NCBI GenBank assembly: GCA_038363925.1
Contig: JAQQWL010000002.1
Coordinates: 248,001 to 312,000, forward strand
Direction: 5' to 3'
DNA: 64,000 nt
Source: Apiospora phragmitis
Lineage: Eukaryota > Ascomycota > Sordariomycetes > Amphisphaeriales > Apiosporaceae
Part shown: in pieces, positions 32,581-45,718 of the stretch
Position numbering within the stretch: the first letter of the stretch is position 1
Layout of the letters: each line of letters starts with the position of its first letter
The notes under the pieces: generated by a model
Database searches by the model: none
The model's input: only the letters and a program-made list of their open reading frames with translations
Told to the model about the DNA's origin: nothing
Made by a program: the position numbers and the translations under genes

Positions 32581-33076
32581 TGTTATAGTGTATATGGACT
32601 AACTACTACGCTATAAAGCAAAAGCTTCGGAAATGACTCTTCGGGTTATTTCTGTCTAATTCTACGCCTTAAGTGCTACCCCGCGGGGGACTAACCCGCC
32701 GATCGTAATACTATACCCTCTTTTTAAAGGTATACCCTTATACCTAGGGCGATAAACCCCTAGTATTATATAATTTATTTAAGTTCGATATAAAGAAACT
32801 CTAAGGCTTTTATACGAGTAACTAGTTCGTTTAAGGCTTTATTTATTTATTAACGATCTTGCCTAGGTAGTTAAAAAGAGCTTCTATTTAATAAATATAA
32901 GAATCGAACCTACGTCTCTTATTTAATAGGGGCGAAGAGTTATTATATTATAATATATATAAATTAATTACTACGTTATAAAATAAAAGCTTCGGAAATA
33001 ACTCTTCGGGTTATCTTCTATCTAATTCTACGCCTTAAGTGCTACCCCGCGGGGGACCAATCCGCCGATCGTAATA
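32581..33076 (+). mobile_element. TRIM-like miniature LTR retrotransposon (496 bp)
   Basis: Two direct terminal repeats, 32581-32710 (130 bp, TGTTATAGTG...GATCGTAATA) and 32946-33076 (131 bp), enclose 235 bp without coding capacity. The 5-bp target duplication TCTAG is perfect (32576-32580 and 33077-33081). Just before the right repeat lies a purine-rich stretch (about 32927-32939, GGGGCGAAGAG) that fits a polypurine tract. Ends TG...TA are consistent with TG...CA after RIP. It sits inside the gag of Gypsy copy A: joining the flanks restores the sequence seen in copies B and C. On the minus strand the interior also holds a tRNA T-arm-like TAGGTTCGATTC. Confidence 0.75.
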
Positions 33077-33150
33077 TCTAGGTAAGGTTCGAACTAAGCG
33101 AGTACCTTATTTTTAAAAAACGAGGCAGCGTGAACGACTCGTTAAATAGC

Positions 33151-36100
33151 TGTTACAACCCGACCTAATTATGCGGCTAAAAGACCCCACTTACCGGCAC
33201 GGAACTACCATACCCCGAATAAGCTACGATACCACAATTACGGACCGCACCGCCAGCTATACTAATACGAAACTAGACCTTTCCTAATAACGAGCAACGA
33301 TAATATTACCACGCCCGGCGATAGGACGAATACGCCTATAAAATAACGGCGACCGTTAATAAGTTACGTAGTATAATAAACGCTTAAAGGAGATTATTAA
33401 GTAACGTAAAACGTAATTAAAGGAAATTACTAAGTAGCGTAGAGCGTAATTAAAAAAGATTACTAAGTAACGCGGAACGCGTTTAAACGAGATTATTAAA
33501 TAATAATAAATTAATAAAAAAAGGATTAAATATATAACTACGAATATTCTTTATATATTTTATATAAATACTTTTTATTTTAATAATTAACTTAAATATT
33601 AATCTTAACTTATTAATAATATAAATAACTTTAATAAAACTATTATAAATACCTTTAAATATCTATATATTTTAATTATTTTTATTTCTACGAACTATTA
33701 TTTATTATATCGATAAAAGCGATTTTTATCGCACGTTTAAATACTTTCTTATATTATTAATATAAACTTTAATATATCTTACTAAGTTTTTTTTTAAAAC
33801 TTAAATAATAATACCATAAAAATTATGTTTACACCTAGCCTTAATAATACTATCCGATAAAGAAAGACTCTTATCGCCACCTTTAATACCTCTTAATAAG
33901 ACCCTATTATAAATGTTAATAGTAACGATAATAATAACGAATTTACCTAATAAATATTAATTAAATAAATTAAAAAACTCGAGTAAAAAAGCGCTAATTA
34001 TTAATATTATTACGTTCGAAAAAAAGCGTAACGAGCTCTTAATTAAAGGTACTTTAAAATAAACGCCTTATAATATCGATAAGCTATATAAAAAAGTATA
34101 TCTTTTTTATATAGTTATTAATATTATTTAAACCTTTATCGTATTAAAAAAATGTATAAAAATTAGCACGCTAATACCTCTTAACGGAATAAGCGGAAAC
34201 TTCCGAAGCTTCCTTATTTAAATTAAAGCCTATTAACGGTTTTACGAAAAAACGTTCTAAAACGCTACTTAACAAGTTATTCACGCCGCCTCGTTTCTTA
34301 AAAATAAAGTACTCGCTTAATTCGAACCCTACTTAAACGAACTTATAAAAAACGATTAATAAATTAAATTATATGATATAAAGGTATAACGTATTTTCGA
34401 AAGCTATAACGGCTTCGAACACGCCTTTAAATCACTTTTTTAAAACCTCGATAAAAAGTGACAAGCGGAAAAGGAACTTAAAACCCTTAAATAAAAAAGA
34501 TTAGCCGCTTTTTATACGGCCGAGTTCCGGCGTATTATAACTTGATTAAACTATACCGAAATTACGAAAATTATAATATATTATTAAGAATTAAAAAATA
34601 ATATTGAAAACAAACTTAGCCGGCTTAACGCTTTTAATAACTTTTTTTTATATATAAAGCTTATTATAAAAATTAATACTTATATATATAAATAACGCCG
34701 CGAGAAATAAAGCGAACTTTAGCGATAAACTAATCGAACCTAAGCTAATATAAAACGACTATATTAATATAACTATATACCGCTTAAAAATATTACGGCG
34801 TATAACTATTATAATAAACTTATAAACCTTAATATTATTAAATATAATAAATAAAATAAAAAGCTACGCAATATTTATTATAACTACGGACCGCACCGCC
34901 AGCTATACTAATATAAGGCGAGACTTTCCTTAATAATAAATAACGACACCGCTACGCCTAGTAATAAAACAAATACGCCTGTAAAGTAACGGCGACCGTT
35001 AACAAGTCACGTGGCACGATAAACGCTCAAGCGAGATTACTAAATAACGTAAAGCGTGATTAAGCGAGATCACTAAATAACGTAAAGCGTAATTAGGCGG
35101 GATTATTAAGTAATATTAAGCACGCTTAAAAGAGATTATTAAGTAATAATAAATTAATAAAAAAAAATTAAATATATAATAATAAACGTTCCCCTTATAT
35201 ATTTTATATAAATACTTTTTATTTTAATAATTAATTTAAATATTAATCTTAACTTATTAATAACGTAAACAGCCTTAACGAAACTATTATAAATACCTTT
35301 AAAGTTTACGCACCTTAGTTACCTTCGTTTTTACGAACTATTACCTATTATATCGATAAAGGCGACTTTTATCGCACGTGTAGATACTCTTTCGTATTAT
35401 TAATATAAACCTTAATACGTCTTACTAGGTTTCTTTTAAAACCCGGATAGCGTTCGTTACAATTATATTTAAAAATATTAAACACTAAAAAAAGATTTTT
35501 AACGAGTTTTAAATAAATAATAAATTAATATTATTAAAATAAAAAACACCCCTATAATAATTATTAAAAATAATAATGCTATTATTAAATACGGCAGCTT
35601 ATCCTAAATAGCCTGTTACGATAATAGGTATACCCCTCACCTAGCGGATAAAAAAAGTACCGGATAATTCTTTAAAACCCCGGAAAGTAAAAAGGACCAT
35701 AGCCGAAGCGTCGTAATAATATAAAAGGAACAACCCTTCCCTCATAATAAAAATAATAATTTAATAAACAATATTACAAACTAGTTAAAACAACCTATAA
35801 ACCACGAACGCTTAATAAGTATATTAATAAATAAATTAATATACGAAATTATTAAGTTTAAAAACTTAAAAACTAATAAATAATTAATTATTTTTAATAT
35901 TCCTTACCCTAATTTAAAACATTTATATTAAATATTTATCGCGGCTAGGTTTAATTAAAAAATCTATAATAATTACGCCGTAAAAAATAACCTATAAATT
36001 TCTTTTATATACGAAAGATATTTTACGTTTTTATAAATTTCGTACATATATAATACTTATATAAAACACTTCGTAAAAAAACTTAAATACGAATAATTTT

Positions 36101-39100
36101 CCCCGAAAAATTAGTAAACGATTTATTATATAACTATACCCGAACTATATTATTAAAAAAATCCGAATATTAATTCTTAATAAATAACGCGCGTACTTAT
36201 TAATATACGAAGACCTACGGTAGCAACGATAGTATTACTTAAAAAGACGAGATTAAAAGGAGTATTTCGAGGATTAATACCTTAAATACGCCTAAAAAAA
36301 ATTACGAACTTATAAACGTTTAAAAGAGAGCGTTTAATATTCTTAAAACGTATAAATATATATTTAATAAAAAAAGCCTTTTAATATATTAAAAAACTTA
36401 TAAAACGTTTATAAATTATCGCGAACTTAACAAACCTTCGAATTATTCGAAAAACCCGGATTTTAAATATTAGGGATAATACTCCGTACAAGGAGGAGTA
36501 TAGAAATATTTTTATTAATATATTAAGAAACGCTTTATAAAGAACGGAGGGAGCGATAACAATAATACGAAGATCGATCGTAAAAGAGTATTAATTACTT
36601 ATAAGAGCAGCGTTTAAGAAACGGACGCCGCCTATTATAGAAAAATAATAATAAGCGGACTAAAATAAGTCCTTATGCTAAAAAATAGATAATTAAGCTA
36701 TCTATAAATATATCGTATTAATAATAAGTATAAAAAGAGTTTATATTAAAGCGTTATTTAATAACGCAATATAAAGAAACTATATTTCACTACGAATCGT
36801 TAATTACTTTAAATTCGAATAATAATAAAAAAACGCTTTATACGGATTTAAAACTATTAATAAAAGATTTATAATTTATAACAATAAAGAAGTATAGAAA
36901 AGAGTCGCAAACTTTTCGGTTAATATTAAAAAACGATATAAATGAATTATATATAATATTACGGATATCGCAAGATACGATATAATTTTAAAAATATTTT
37001 AATTATAAATAAATAATTTTAAAATTAATTAAAAAATAGGTTAATTTTAATAAAATATATTAAAAAGAGGTTTAATTAATAAATAACGGTTTAAAAAGCG
37101 ACCTTTTAATAAACTTAAAGTTTTCAAAGTATATATTATTATTAAGAAATTTAAGCCGAATATTATAATAATTATATTAAAAAAGTATTAATAATTCGAC
37201 ACATTCTTTAATAAAAAATTAAAAATAGGCTTACCGCCTTATATATAATAAAATTATAAAATACCTTTTAAAAATAAGAAGGAACTTTTATTTATACTTA
37301 TATATAAACTTAATTAAGAGTATGAACAAGCTTTAAAAAAGTATATTACGGAAAATCTCGAAAAAAGAGTTATATAACTATTTATATTATTAATAAGCTT
37401 CCCCATCCTCTTTATTCTAAAAAAGAGCAAGGACGGGAAACTTAAGTAGTATATATATATCGATTATTAAAAGCTTAATAAAATTATTATTAAAAACCGG
37501 TACCCCTTATTTCTAATCGGCGATTTACGAAATAAATTATTAAATATTAAAATCTTTATAATATTCGACCTCCTTAATATATATAATTTAATCCGAATTA
37601 AGGAAAAAAAAAAATAAAAAACCGCGTTCCGAACTAAGTATAACTATTTCGAATATTAAGTTATACCGTTTAATTTAATTAATATATTAATTAATTTTTA
37701 ATGTATAATTAATTATATTTTATAAAAATACCTCGATAAGTTTATTATAATATATTTTAACGATATCTTTATTTATTTCGAGAATAACTAATAATATTAA
37801 AAGTATATAAAACTAATACTTTAAAAATTATAAAACGCTAACCTATTAATTAATTTAAAAAAAGCGAATTTCATTAACGATCCGTTATTTTTATAAAATA
37901 CGTAATATTTTTAAACAAAATCCGAATAGAACTTTTAAAAATCTTAACAATTAAAGAATAGCTTACGCCTATAAGCGCTATAAAAGTTAAATCTTTTTTA
38001 AAACTAGCTAATTATTACCGGATTTTTATCTCTAAATTTAATAAGATAGCAATATCTCTAATAAACTTAATAAAAAAGGATAAACTATTCTAATAAACGG
38101 AAAAAAAAGATAAAGCTTTCCGCAATATTAAAGAGCGAATTTTTAACGAATTAATACTTCGCGTAACAGACCCGTTTAAGCCTTTTAAAATTAAAACCAA
38201 TATATCGAATTACGTAATTAGAGGTTAACTTAATTAACGAAATAATAATAAAAAATTATACCCGGTCGTATTCTTTTCGAAAAAGCTTAACGAATTAGAA
38301 CTTAATTATTAAAACTATAATAAAAAGCTAATAACTATTATTAAAAATTATAAAAAATAGAGATATTATTTTAATAAAATAATAAAACTAATTAAGGTTT
38401 ATACCCGATTATGAAAACCTTATAATATTTATTATTATTAAAAAATTAAATAAATAATAAATACGATAATTTAAATTCTTATTAAAATTTAACCTTATTA
38501 TTATTTATTAAAAAAGTAATAAGAACGGCCGCGCCGACATATTAAGCCGATAACCGGACTATTAAGAAGAGGTCCCGCCTAAAACGCGACCTGTCCTTAT
38601 TTATAACTAAAATAATAACCTTATATTATTAAAATAATTAAACGTTACGAACCACGTTTAATATAATAACGATTAAGTTATTAAATTCCGGCAATTTAAT
38701 TAAACCCCTAACCCCGCGAGCTATTCTAAAGATCACCTCGAAAACCACGACGGTCTTACCTTTTACTAAAATAAGATCTATATTCTTAAACGGTATCGCG
38801 AAGACTTTATTAAAGAATTCTATAAGTATTTTATATATAAATATTAAGGAGTATTTAAAACCTAAAAACAGATTACTAAGCAGTTCGATTATAAAAACTC
38901 TAAATTAATCGTGGCCAAGGTAATCGGTAAATACAACCATTATAATAAAGCTAAAGCTACTCGATACCGGCTATACGGAGAGCTATAACTAATCCCACTA
39001 CTAGATAAAGTATAAAAAACTATCGTACTTAATTTCATCGTTAAGCTACCCCTATTAGAAAAACCCCTAATTAAAATCGATTACGATAATATCCTAATAA

Positions 39101-41378
39101 TTACGGATAAACTTATAAAATATATTTATTTCTTACCGTATAAATAATTTAATAATATTAACGACCTAGCGTACACATTTCTTCGAATAATTATTAATTA
39201 ATACGGGCTGCTAAAAATAATTATTTCTAACCGAAACAAGTTATTTATAATAAAATTCTAGAAATTATTTATGGTATAACTCGGTATTAAATATAAATTA
39301 TTTACGGTTTACTACCCTTAAATAAATAAATAAACCAAACGAATAAACTAAACCTTAAAGTAATATTTACGTTATTACGTTAATTATAAATAAAATAATT
39401 AAGTATAATTATTACTTATAATTTAATGTATTTATAATAATATAAATAACGAAGCTACGCGTATTTTATTATTCCGAGCGAACTACAGGTATAACCTAGA
39501 GGTTATTAGGAAACCCTTAAAAAGAGAGCTAGTACTAATCGCGACTATATAAATTAAAAAACTAAAAGAATTTTAAATTATATTATAATAAAACCTTACC
39601 TTCCTTTAATAATAAATAAAGGGATACGCCGATTAAATAAGATTAAAACGATTAACTTATAAAAAGGGAAAAAAAGTCTACTTCTTATAACGAAATATTA
39701 AAACAAAACGACTAAATAATAAATTAGATTTTAAAAAGATCGGATTATTTAAAATCGTAAAAGTTATTTTAAAAACTAATTATTAATTATTATTATTTAA
39801 AATAATATGGATATACCTTATATTTTATACTTTATTACTCGAATTAACGGTTAAAGAAACTTTAATTAATATATAATTAAAAATCGAAACAGATTAATAC
39901 GAGTATAAAGTCGACGGAATTATTAATAAAAAAAAGAAAAAACGAAGCTTTTAATACCTCGTTTAATAAAAATATTACCTATTAAAAAATAATACTTAAA
40001 AACTTAAAAAACACTTAGCGAATATTATTAAAAAGCTTCGGACGTTTAAATAATAACTTTAAAAATCGGCTTAAAAAAGAAGTCGGTCACGTTTTAATTA
40101 ATAATATTAAAACCCCTTTAAACCTAAACGGTTATAACGGTTTTAAACTCCCGACGCTTTTATTTCTCTAATTCGTTTAAGAAGCGTAAGCCACGCTGTA
40201 CTAATTTAACCCCTTAGGTACGGGCTATCTCCTTCTATTTATAGAAACGAATAAGGCGAGCGACGGCCTCGTTAGTTTAGTACTAAAGCTTTAAAAAATA
40301 AGCCTCCGCGGCGGACTTTTTTCGAAACAGGCGGTCGTGCTCGTCCTATATACGCAGTAAAAAAAAAAATAAAACCCCGGTATTATTATATATATAATTA
40401 ATACGAATATATTTTTTATATTTATTAACGCCTTTTATTATTATATAGAACTATTTTTTACGAAATAGCGATTATAAAATATAACTTCGAAACTACATTG
40501 AAAAAAAGCTTTAATAAAATCTATATAATAAACGATAAAAGAATAATTAGGTTTAATTCGAGATTTTTTAACGTAATTATTTATAATAAATATATATTAT
40601 AATAAAAGCGATAATAAAGAAAGAACTTATTATAAACCACGATAATAAACGGTTAAAGTACTTATAAAATTAATACTTTAAAAATAAAACAATTAAAAAA
40701 AGGAAAATAATATTATAACCCGACCTAATTATACGGTTAAAAGACCTCACTTACCGGCACGGAATTACTATACCTTAAACAGGCTATAATATTATAGTTA
40801 CGGACCGTACCGCTAGCTATATTAACACGAAGCTAGACTTTTCCTAATAACGAGCAATAATAACACCACCACGTCTAGCGATAAAACGAATACGCTTATA
40901 AAGTAACGGCGACCGTTAATAAGTTACGTAGCACGGTAAACGTTTAAAAGAGATCACTAAGTAACGCAGAACGTGATTAAGAGAGATTACTAAGCAGCGT
41001 AGAACGTAATTAAGGAAGATTACTAAGTAACGCGAAGTACGCTTAAACGAGATTATTAAGTAATAACGGATTAATAAAAGAAGGATTAAATATATAACTA
41101 TAAACGTTCCCTATATATTTTATATAAACACTTTTTATTTTAATAATTAATTTAAATATTAATTTTAATTTATTAATAAGGTAAATAGTTTTAACGAAAC
41201 TATTATAAATACTTTTAAACGTTTATATACCTTAGTTATCTTCGTATTTACGAGCTATTACTTATTATATCGATAAAAGCGACTTTTATCGCACGTTTAA
41301 ATACTTTTTCGTATTATTAATATAAACCCTAGTACGTCTTACTAGGTTTCTTTTAGAACCCAGATAGCGTTCGTTATA
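33151..41378 (+). mobile_element. Ty3/Gypsy retrotransposon copy B, nested in copy A
   Basis: The 5' LTR starts at 33151 (TGTTACAACCCGACC) and ends near 33815; the 3' LTR is 40711-41378. A perfect ATAGC target duplication (33146-33150, 41379-41383) lies in the gag of copy A. Gag occupies about 33.8-34.88 kb, ending near a decayed zinc-knuckle. RT is near 37.6-37.8 kb, with KTAFRTKYNYFEY readable around 37618-37655 and TAT TTT AAC GAT at 37753-37764 for the Y-F-D-D box. RNase H follows at about 38.26-38.55 kb, and a zinc-binding region plus integrase core at about 38.9-39.4 kb (NRNKLFIIKF, then QTER-like INKQTERINQTL). A purine tract (AAAAAAAGGAAAA) precedes the 3' LTR. It is dense with stops and non-functional. 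A truncated LTR lies inside it. Confidence 0.88.
34882..35461 (+). mobile_element. Truncated Gypsy LTR inside copy B
   Basis: From about 34882 the sequence matches the LTR from its position about 80 onward (CTACGGACCGCACCGCCAGC) and runs to the normal LTR end GCGTTCGTTACA at 35461. It is fused directly to the end of gag with no LTR 5' end. It may have arisen by recombination between family copies, or by insertion followed by deletion. Confidence 0.65.
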
Positions 41379-42551
41379 ATAGCGTTTTAAAACATTTTTT
41401 TATAAAATTATTAATAGGTTTTAACTTAAATAAAAAAGCTTCGAAAGTTTTTATTTATCTCATTAAATAGTATTAAAGTATTAATCTTTATACCCTTTTT
41501 AAGTATAATAAGGGTTTAAATAATATTAATAACTATATAAAAGAGATATATTTCCTCGCGTAATTTATTAATATTATAAAGTATTTATCCTGGGGTATCT
41601 TTAATCTAGAGCTCGTTATACTCTTTTTTAAGCCGTACATAATAGTATTAGTAATTAGCGCTTTTTTATTCGAGCTTTTTAATTCGTTTAGTTAGCGCTT
41701 ATCGGGTAAGCTCGTTGTTATTATTATTATTATTAACCTTTATAACAAGGTTTTATTAAGAGGTGCTAAGGGTAATAATAAGGATCTTTCTTTATCGGAC
41801 GGTATTATTAAGGCTAAGCGTAGATATAGTTTTTATAGTATTATTATTTAAAAGTTGAAATAATAACTCGTAAGAATAAGAGTAATTAAAATATAATAAA
41901 CGCTATCCGGGTTTTAAAAAAAACTTAGTAAAACGTATTAAGGTTTATATTAATAATACGAGAGAGTATTTAAACGTGCGATAAAAGTCCGCTTTTATCG
42001 ATATAATAGGTAATAGCTTATAAAAACGAAAATAATTAAAGTATATAGATTTAAAAATATTTATAATAAAATCGTTAAAATTATTTATTTTATTAATAAG
42101 TTAAATTAATATTTAAATTAATTATTAAAATAAAAAATATTTATATAAAATATATAAGAGATATTTTTTATTATATATTTAATTCCTTTTTTATTAATCC
42201 TTTAAATTACTTATAGATTTACGGTAATCTCGTTATTAATTTATAGTGATCCATCCTTTAAATCATGGTGATCTAACTTTAGTTAGCTTATTTCGGGCGT
42301 CGTGCTTTTTATCGCTCCGGGGTCTATTATGTGACTTATCGTACTTTATTATTATATCTGCCTTTATTCGTTTTATCGTTACGTGGGCTAAGGCCGCTTG
42401 TCTTGTCGCACGATATTAGAGTGTGGCTACGTGTATATTAATATAACTGGCGGTACGATTGCTGGCTGTAGTATCGTAGCCGGACCGGGTTATCGTATCC
42501 CGTGCCGGTAAGTGGGGTCTTTTAGCCGCATAGTTAAGTCGGGTTATAATA

Positions 42552-43873
42552 GTATTAAATTTAAATATAAATAATCAATAATGAAGAATTAATTATTTTT
42601 AAACTTTTTATATTAATATTAAAAAATATAAATTTAAAAACTATAATATATAAGAAATATAAATTAATAAATATAATAATTAAACTTTATAAATTATATA
42701 TTATTATTAACTATTTATTAATTTATATTTTAAATAAATAAATAAATAACTAGTTTTAAAAAAGATTTAATCGGTTTAATAATTAAAGTAACGCGAGCTC
42801 TTATAAATCTTTTAAGTAAAAACGCTATTATAAAAAAATTCGACGTTTATTATTTTATTTTATAGTATTACATTAACTATTGAACTTTATAACGCGAAGT
42901 ATAATATTTATAAAATAAACTAAATATAATGAAAAAAGAGGTATTTTAAGATTATATATTCGATTTAAATATTTATAAAGTACTTTTAAATATAATTAAT
43001 ATAAAAAATATAATTAATCTTTTTATTATATTATATAATAACGTGCGCATTAATAAGTATTAAATTAAACTTTCTTTTAATTATAACTTAAACGTTAAAA
43101 TTAAAATAAATTATTAATATAATTATTAAAAGACTTTTTATTAAAACTTAAGGATTATTATTATTTAATTTAAATTAATTATTAATATTAAAGCGAAATA
43201 TAATATTTTTAATAACATTAAATTTATAATAAATATACTTAAGTTAATACTCGTTATAATACGCGCCGATTATTATGAAAAAGCGAAGTTAATATAGTTT
43301 AATAATCGAAAATAAGTAACGGTTATTAAATATATTAATTAATAGGGCTAATATATTTCGCCGTTCTTAATTATATAAGGCTAATATTACCTCGCGAATT
43401 AAGCTCGCGCATATAATTTACCGGGCGATTATTTAATTAAACTAGCTTTTAACGACTAAATTAATAATAAGATAAGTTATTCGTTAAAGTATTAATAAAT
43501 TATATTATAAAGCTAGAGTTTTTTATCGTTTTTAAAGCCGTATACTCTACTATTTTAATAAAAACTAATATTAAATCTATATTTAATTTTATAATGTTTT
43601 TATTTAAACGAAATAATTAATAAATTAAATATACGTTTTTAATCGCTTATATTTAACTCGTCGCGTTTAAAAATAATTAATACTTATATATTAAGTTAAG
43701 TAAAAGAGTGTATTGTTTAATTTCCTTAGTTATTTATCTCTTAAAGCTCGAATAAAGGCTAGGTCTTTATAGACCTAGTTAAAAGTTAATAACGTGTTTT
43801 TAAAAAGATCTAGATACATCTAGAGTCTAGTAGACTTATAGAGAAGTGCGGAGAGATATCTCTTAATATTATA
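42552..43873. other. AT-rich spacer between Gypsy A and pogo element
   Basis: RIP-mutated DNA of about 1.3 kb. I found no domain, LTR or inverted-repeat end. It may be the remains of an older repeat. The last 150 bp are less AT-rich and hold a short palindrome-like AGACCTA/TAGGTCT pair near 43770. Confidence 0.4.
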
Positions 43874-45716
43874 ACGTACCCCATAAGCGAGCTGCGTATA
43901 TAAACGAGCTGCGCACTTTTAATTAACTTTTTTATAATTAATTTCATATTAACTTTTCTTTTTTAATAACTATAGAATTGAAAAATAAAGAAAAAAGGTT
44001 TAATTTAACGCTTTAAACGTTTTAAAATAACTCGAAATTAAGTATATAAAAAGCTATAGCGATATATTATATTTTAAAGTCGATATTACGTATCCGACGA
44101 CGCGGAATTTAACGACGATCCGAAATCTTTTTAAACTTTCGAAAGTTTTTTAATTTTAAAAAGGAATTAATTATTTAATATATTATTAATGTAAATACGC
44201 GATCGTTTTTTCCCTTATTAAGTAATATAAAAGATATAACGAATCGATTATTTAGCTTACGCGACGCGGGACGCGTCGGTGTTAATTAGGCCTTTAACTT
44301 TATATAATAATAATTAGATTTCTAAACACGTTTTAATCGAAAAATTAATTATTAAAAAGTCCTTTATAAAGATCTTAACGCGTATTATATATAATTTATT
44401 TTCGTATAGAAGATAATTAATAAATATAAGATATAAAAAGAGGATATATATAATTTCGATAAGACCGGGTTTTTTATAAATTAAATCTCGTTCGAAATAA
44501 TCGTAACCACTTTCGATTAATATAGAAAGCTTAGGGTAATATAATTAAAGAATTAAGAATAAGTTATAATTATTTAAAGCGTCGAATTAAACGGTTACGT
44601 TATCTTTTCGTATATTATTTTTACCGGGAAAACACACCTCTCTTCTTAATATAAAAACATCCTATTATTAAAGAACTAGGTAATCATAATTATTAAAAAT
44701 AATTAAATTATAAATAAAAAAGGCGAGGATTAAACTTAATACTTTAATTAATATATTAAGTTTTATACGAAAGGTTATTATCGCCTTTTAGTTTTAAACG
44801 GCTACGAATATTATTATTTAATAACTTTCGAGCTTTATTACGAAAAGAACTCGATTATTATATTTTATATACCTTTTTATTGATCGTATAAACTTTAACC
44901 TTTTAATATCGGCTATTTTCGTATATTAAAAAAGGTGTATGGGAAAGAAATTAAAGGTTTTATACGGGCGTATATTACCTATATCTCTAAAGAGGACTTC
45001 TTACTAATATTTTTAAAAGCGTTCCAGGCGATTTTTATCGTTTCGAATATATAAGGAAGCTTCCGAAGGATAGGACTCGTTCCGTATAATCCGGAATATA
45101 TTATTTTATAATTAGATATAAAACTACGCACTTTAATACTTCCGGGGACGTTTTCCGGCCTATTTATTCCTTAAGAATTAAAAACTTTAAAAAACCCGAT
45201 TAAGGCTTAGTTTTAAACCGAATACGTTCGAAACCGTATTATATAATATTAAAATAATTTTCCGACGTTTATTTTAATTAGCCTTAACTAGATTATAAAG
45301 GTTATAATATAAATTATATACCGAGTTACTCTTTTAAAAAATAAGAACGCGATATTTTAAAAAATAAATAAGATACTTAGCCGGCGCCGCCGTACGAGAA
45401 AAAACGGCTATAAAATAAAGGATCACTTTATATATAAGCTAAAAAAGACTTATAGTTTTAAAGGGATATTAATAAATAATTATAAAACGAATTATGTCGG
45501 AGGAGTAGTTATACGAGGACGTTTAGGACACGCTTATAACGTTATAAAATCTGCGGAAAGCCCGGGCATAATACGCGTACTTATTAAAATAATATAAAAA
45601 CCTTTAAAAATAATTATTATTCATATATTTAATTAATTCTAAGCGTTATAATCGAACTAATTTATAATTTATAAGGCTTAATAATAAAAAGTACGTAGCT
45701 CGCTTATGAGGTACGT
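43874..45716 (+). mobile_element. Fot1/pogo-type DNA transposon, RIP-mutated
   Basis: It is 1843 bp with terminal inverted repeats ACGTACCCCATAAGCGAGCT (left) and ACGTACCTCATAAGCGAGCT (right, complement), flanked by TA on both sides (43872-43873, 45717-45718). The left end has a second copy of the CGAGCTGCG unit. Through the stops the plus strand still reads as a pogo/Fot1 DDE transposase: YNFDKTGFF near 44453, FLPGKHTSLLNIK near 44609, then a segment with the layout LGNLILDGHES...LDVGCF of the family, here decayed. Fot1 elements are about 1.9 kb with TA duplications, so size, ends and coding agree. It is non-functional. Confidence 0.8.
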
Positions 45717-45718
45717 TA

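Larger units (their letters stand above)
26087..42551 (-). mobile_element. Ty3/Gypsy retrotransposon copy A, RIP-mutated, interrupted by two later insertions
   Basis: Its LTRs are at 26087-26745 and 41892-42551 in reverse orientation (about 660 bp; reading the minus strand, each starts like TGTTATAACCCGAC). The internal region reads on the minus strand. The reverse-transcriptase catalytic box is recognisable at 29744-29755, where TAT TTT AAT AAT stands for the Y-F-D-D box. Gag lies near 31.6-33.1 and 41.4-41.9 kb. The element is split by a TRIM at 32581-33076 and by copy B at 33151-41378. Removing both with their duplications leaves about 7.7 kb. Stops occur throughout, so it is inactive. I could not confirm a target duplication at its outer ends. 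Confidence 0.85.
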
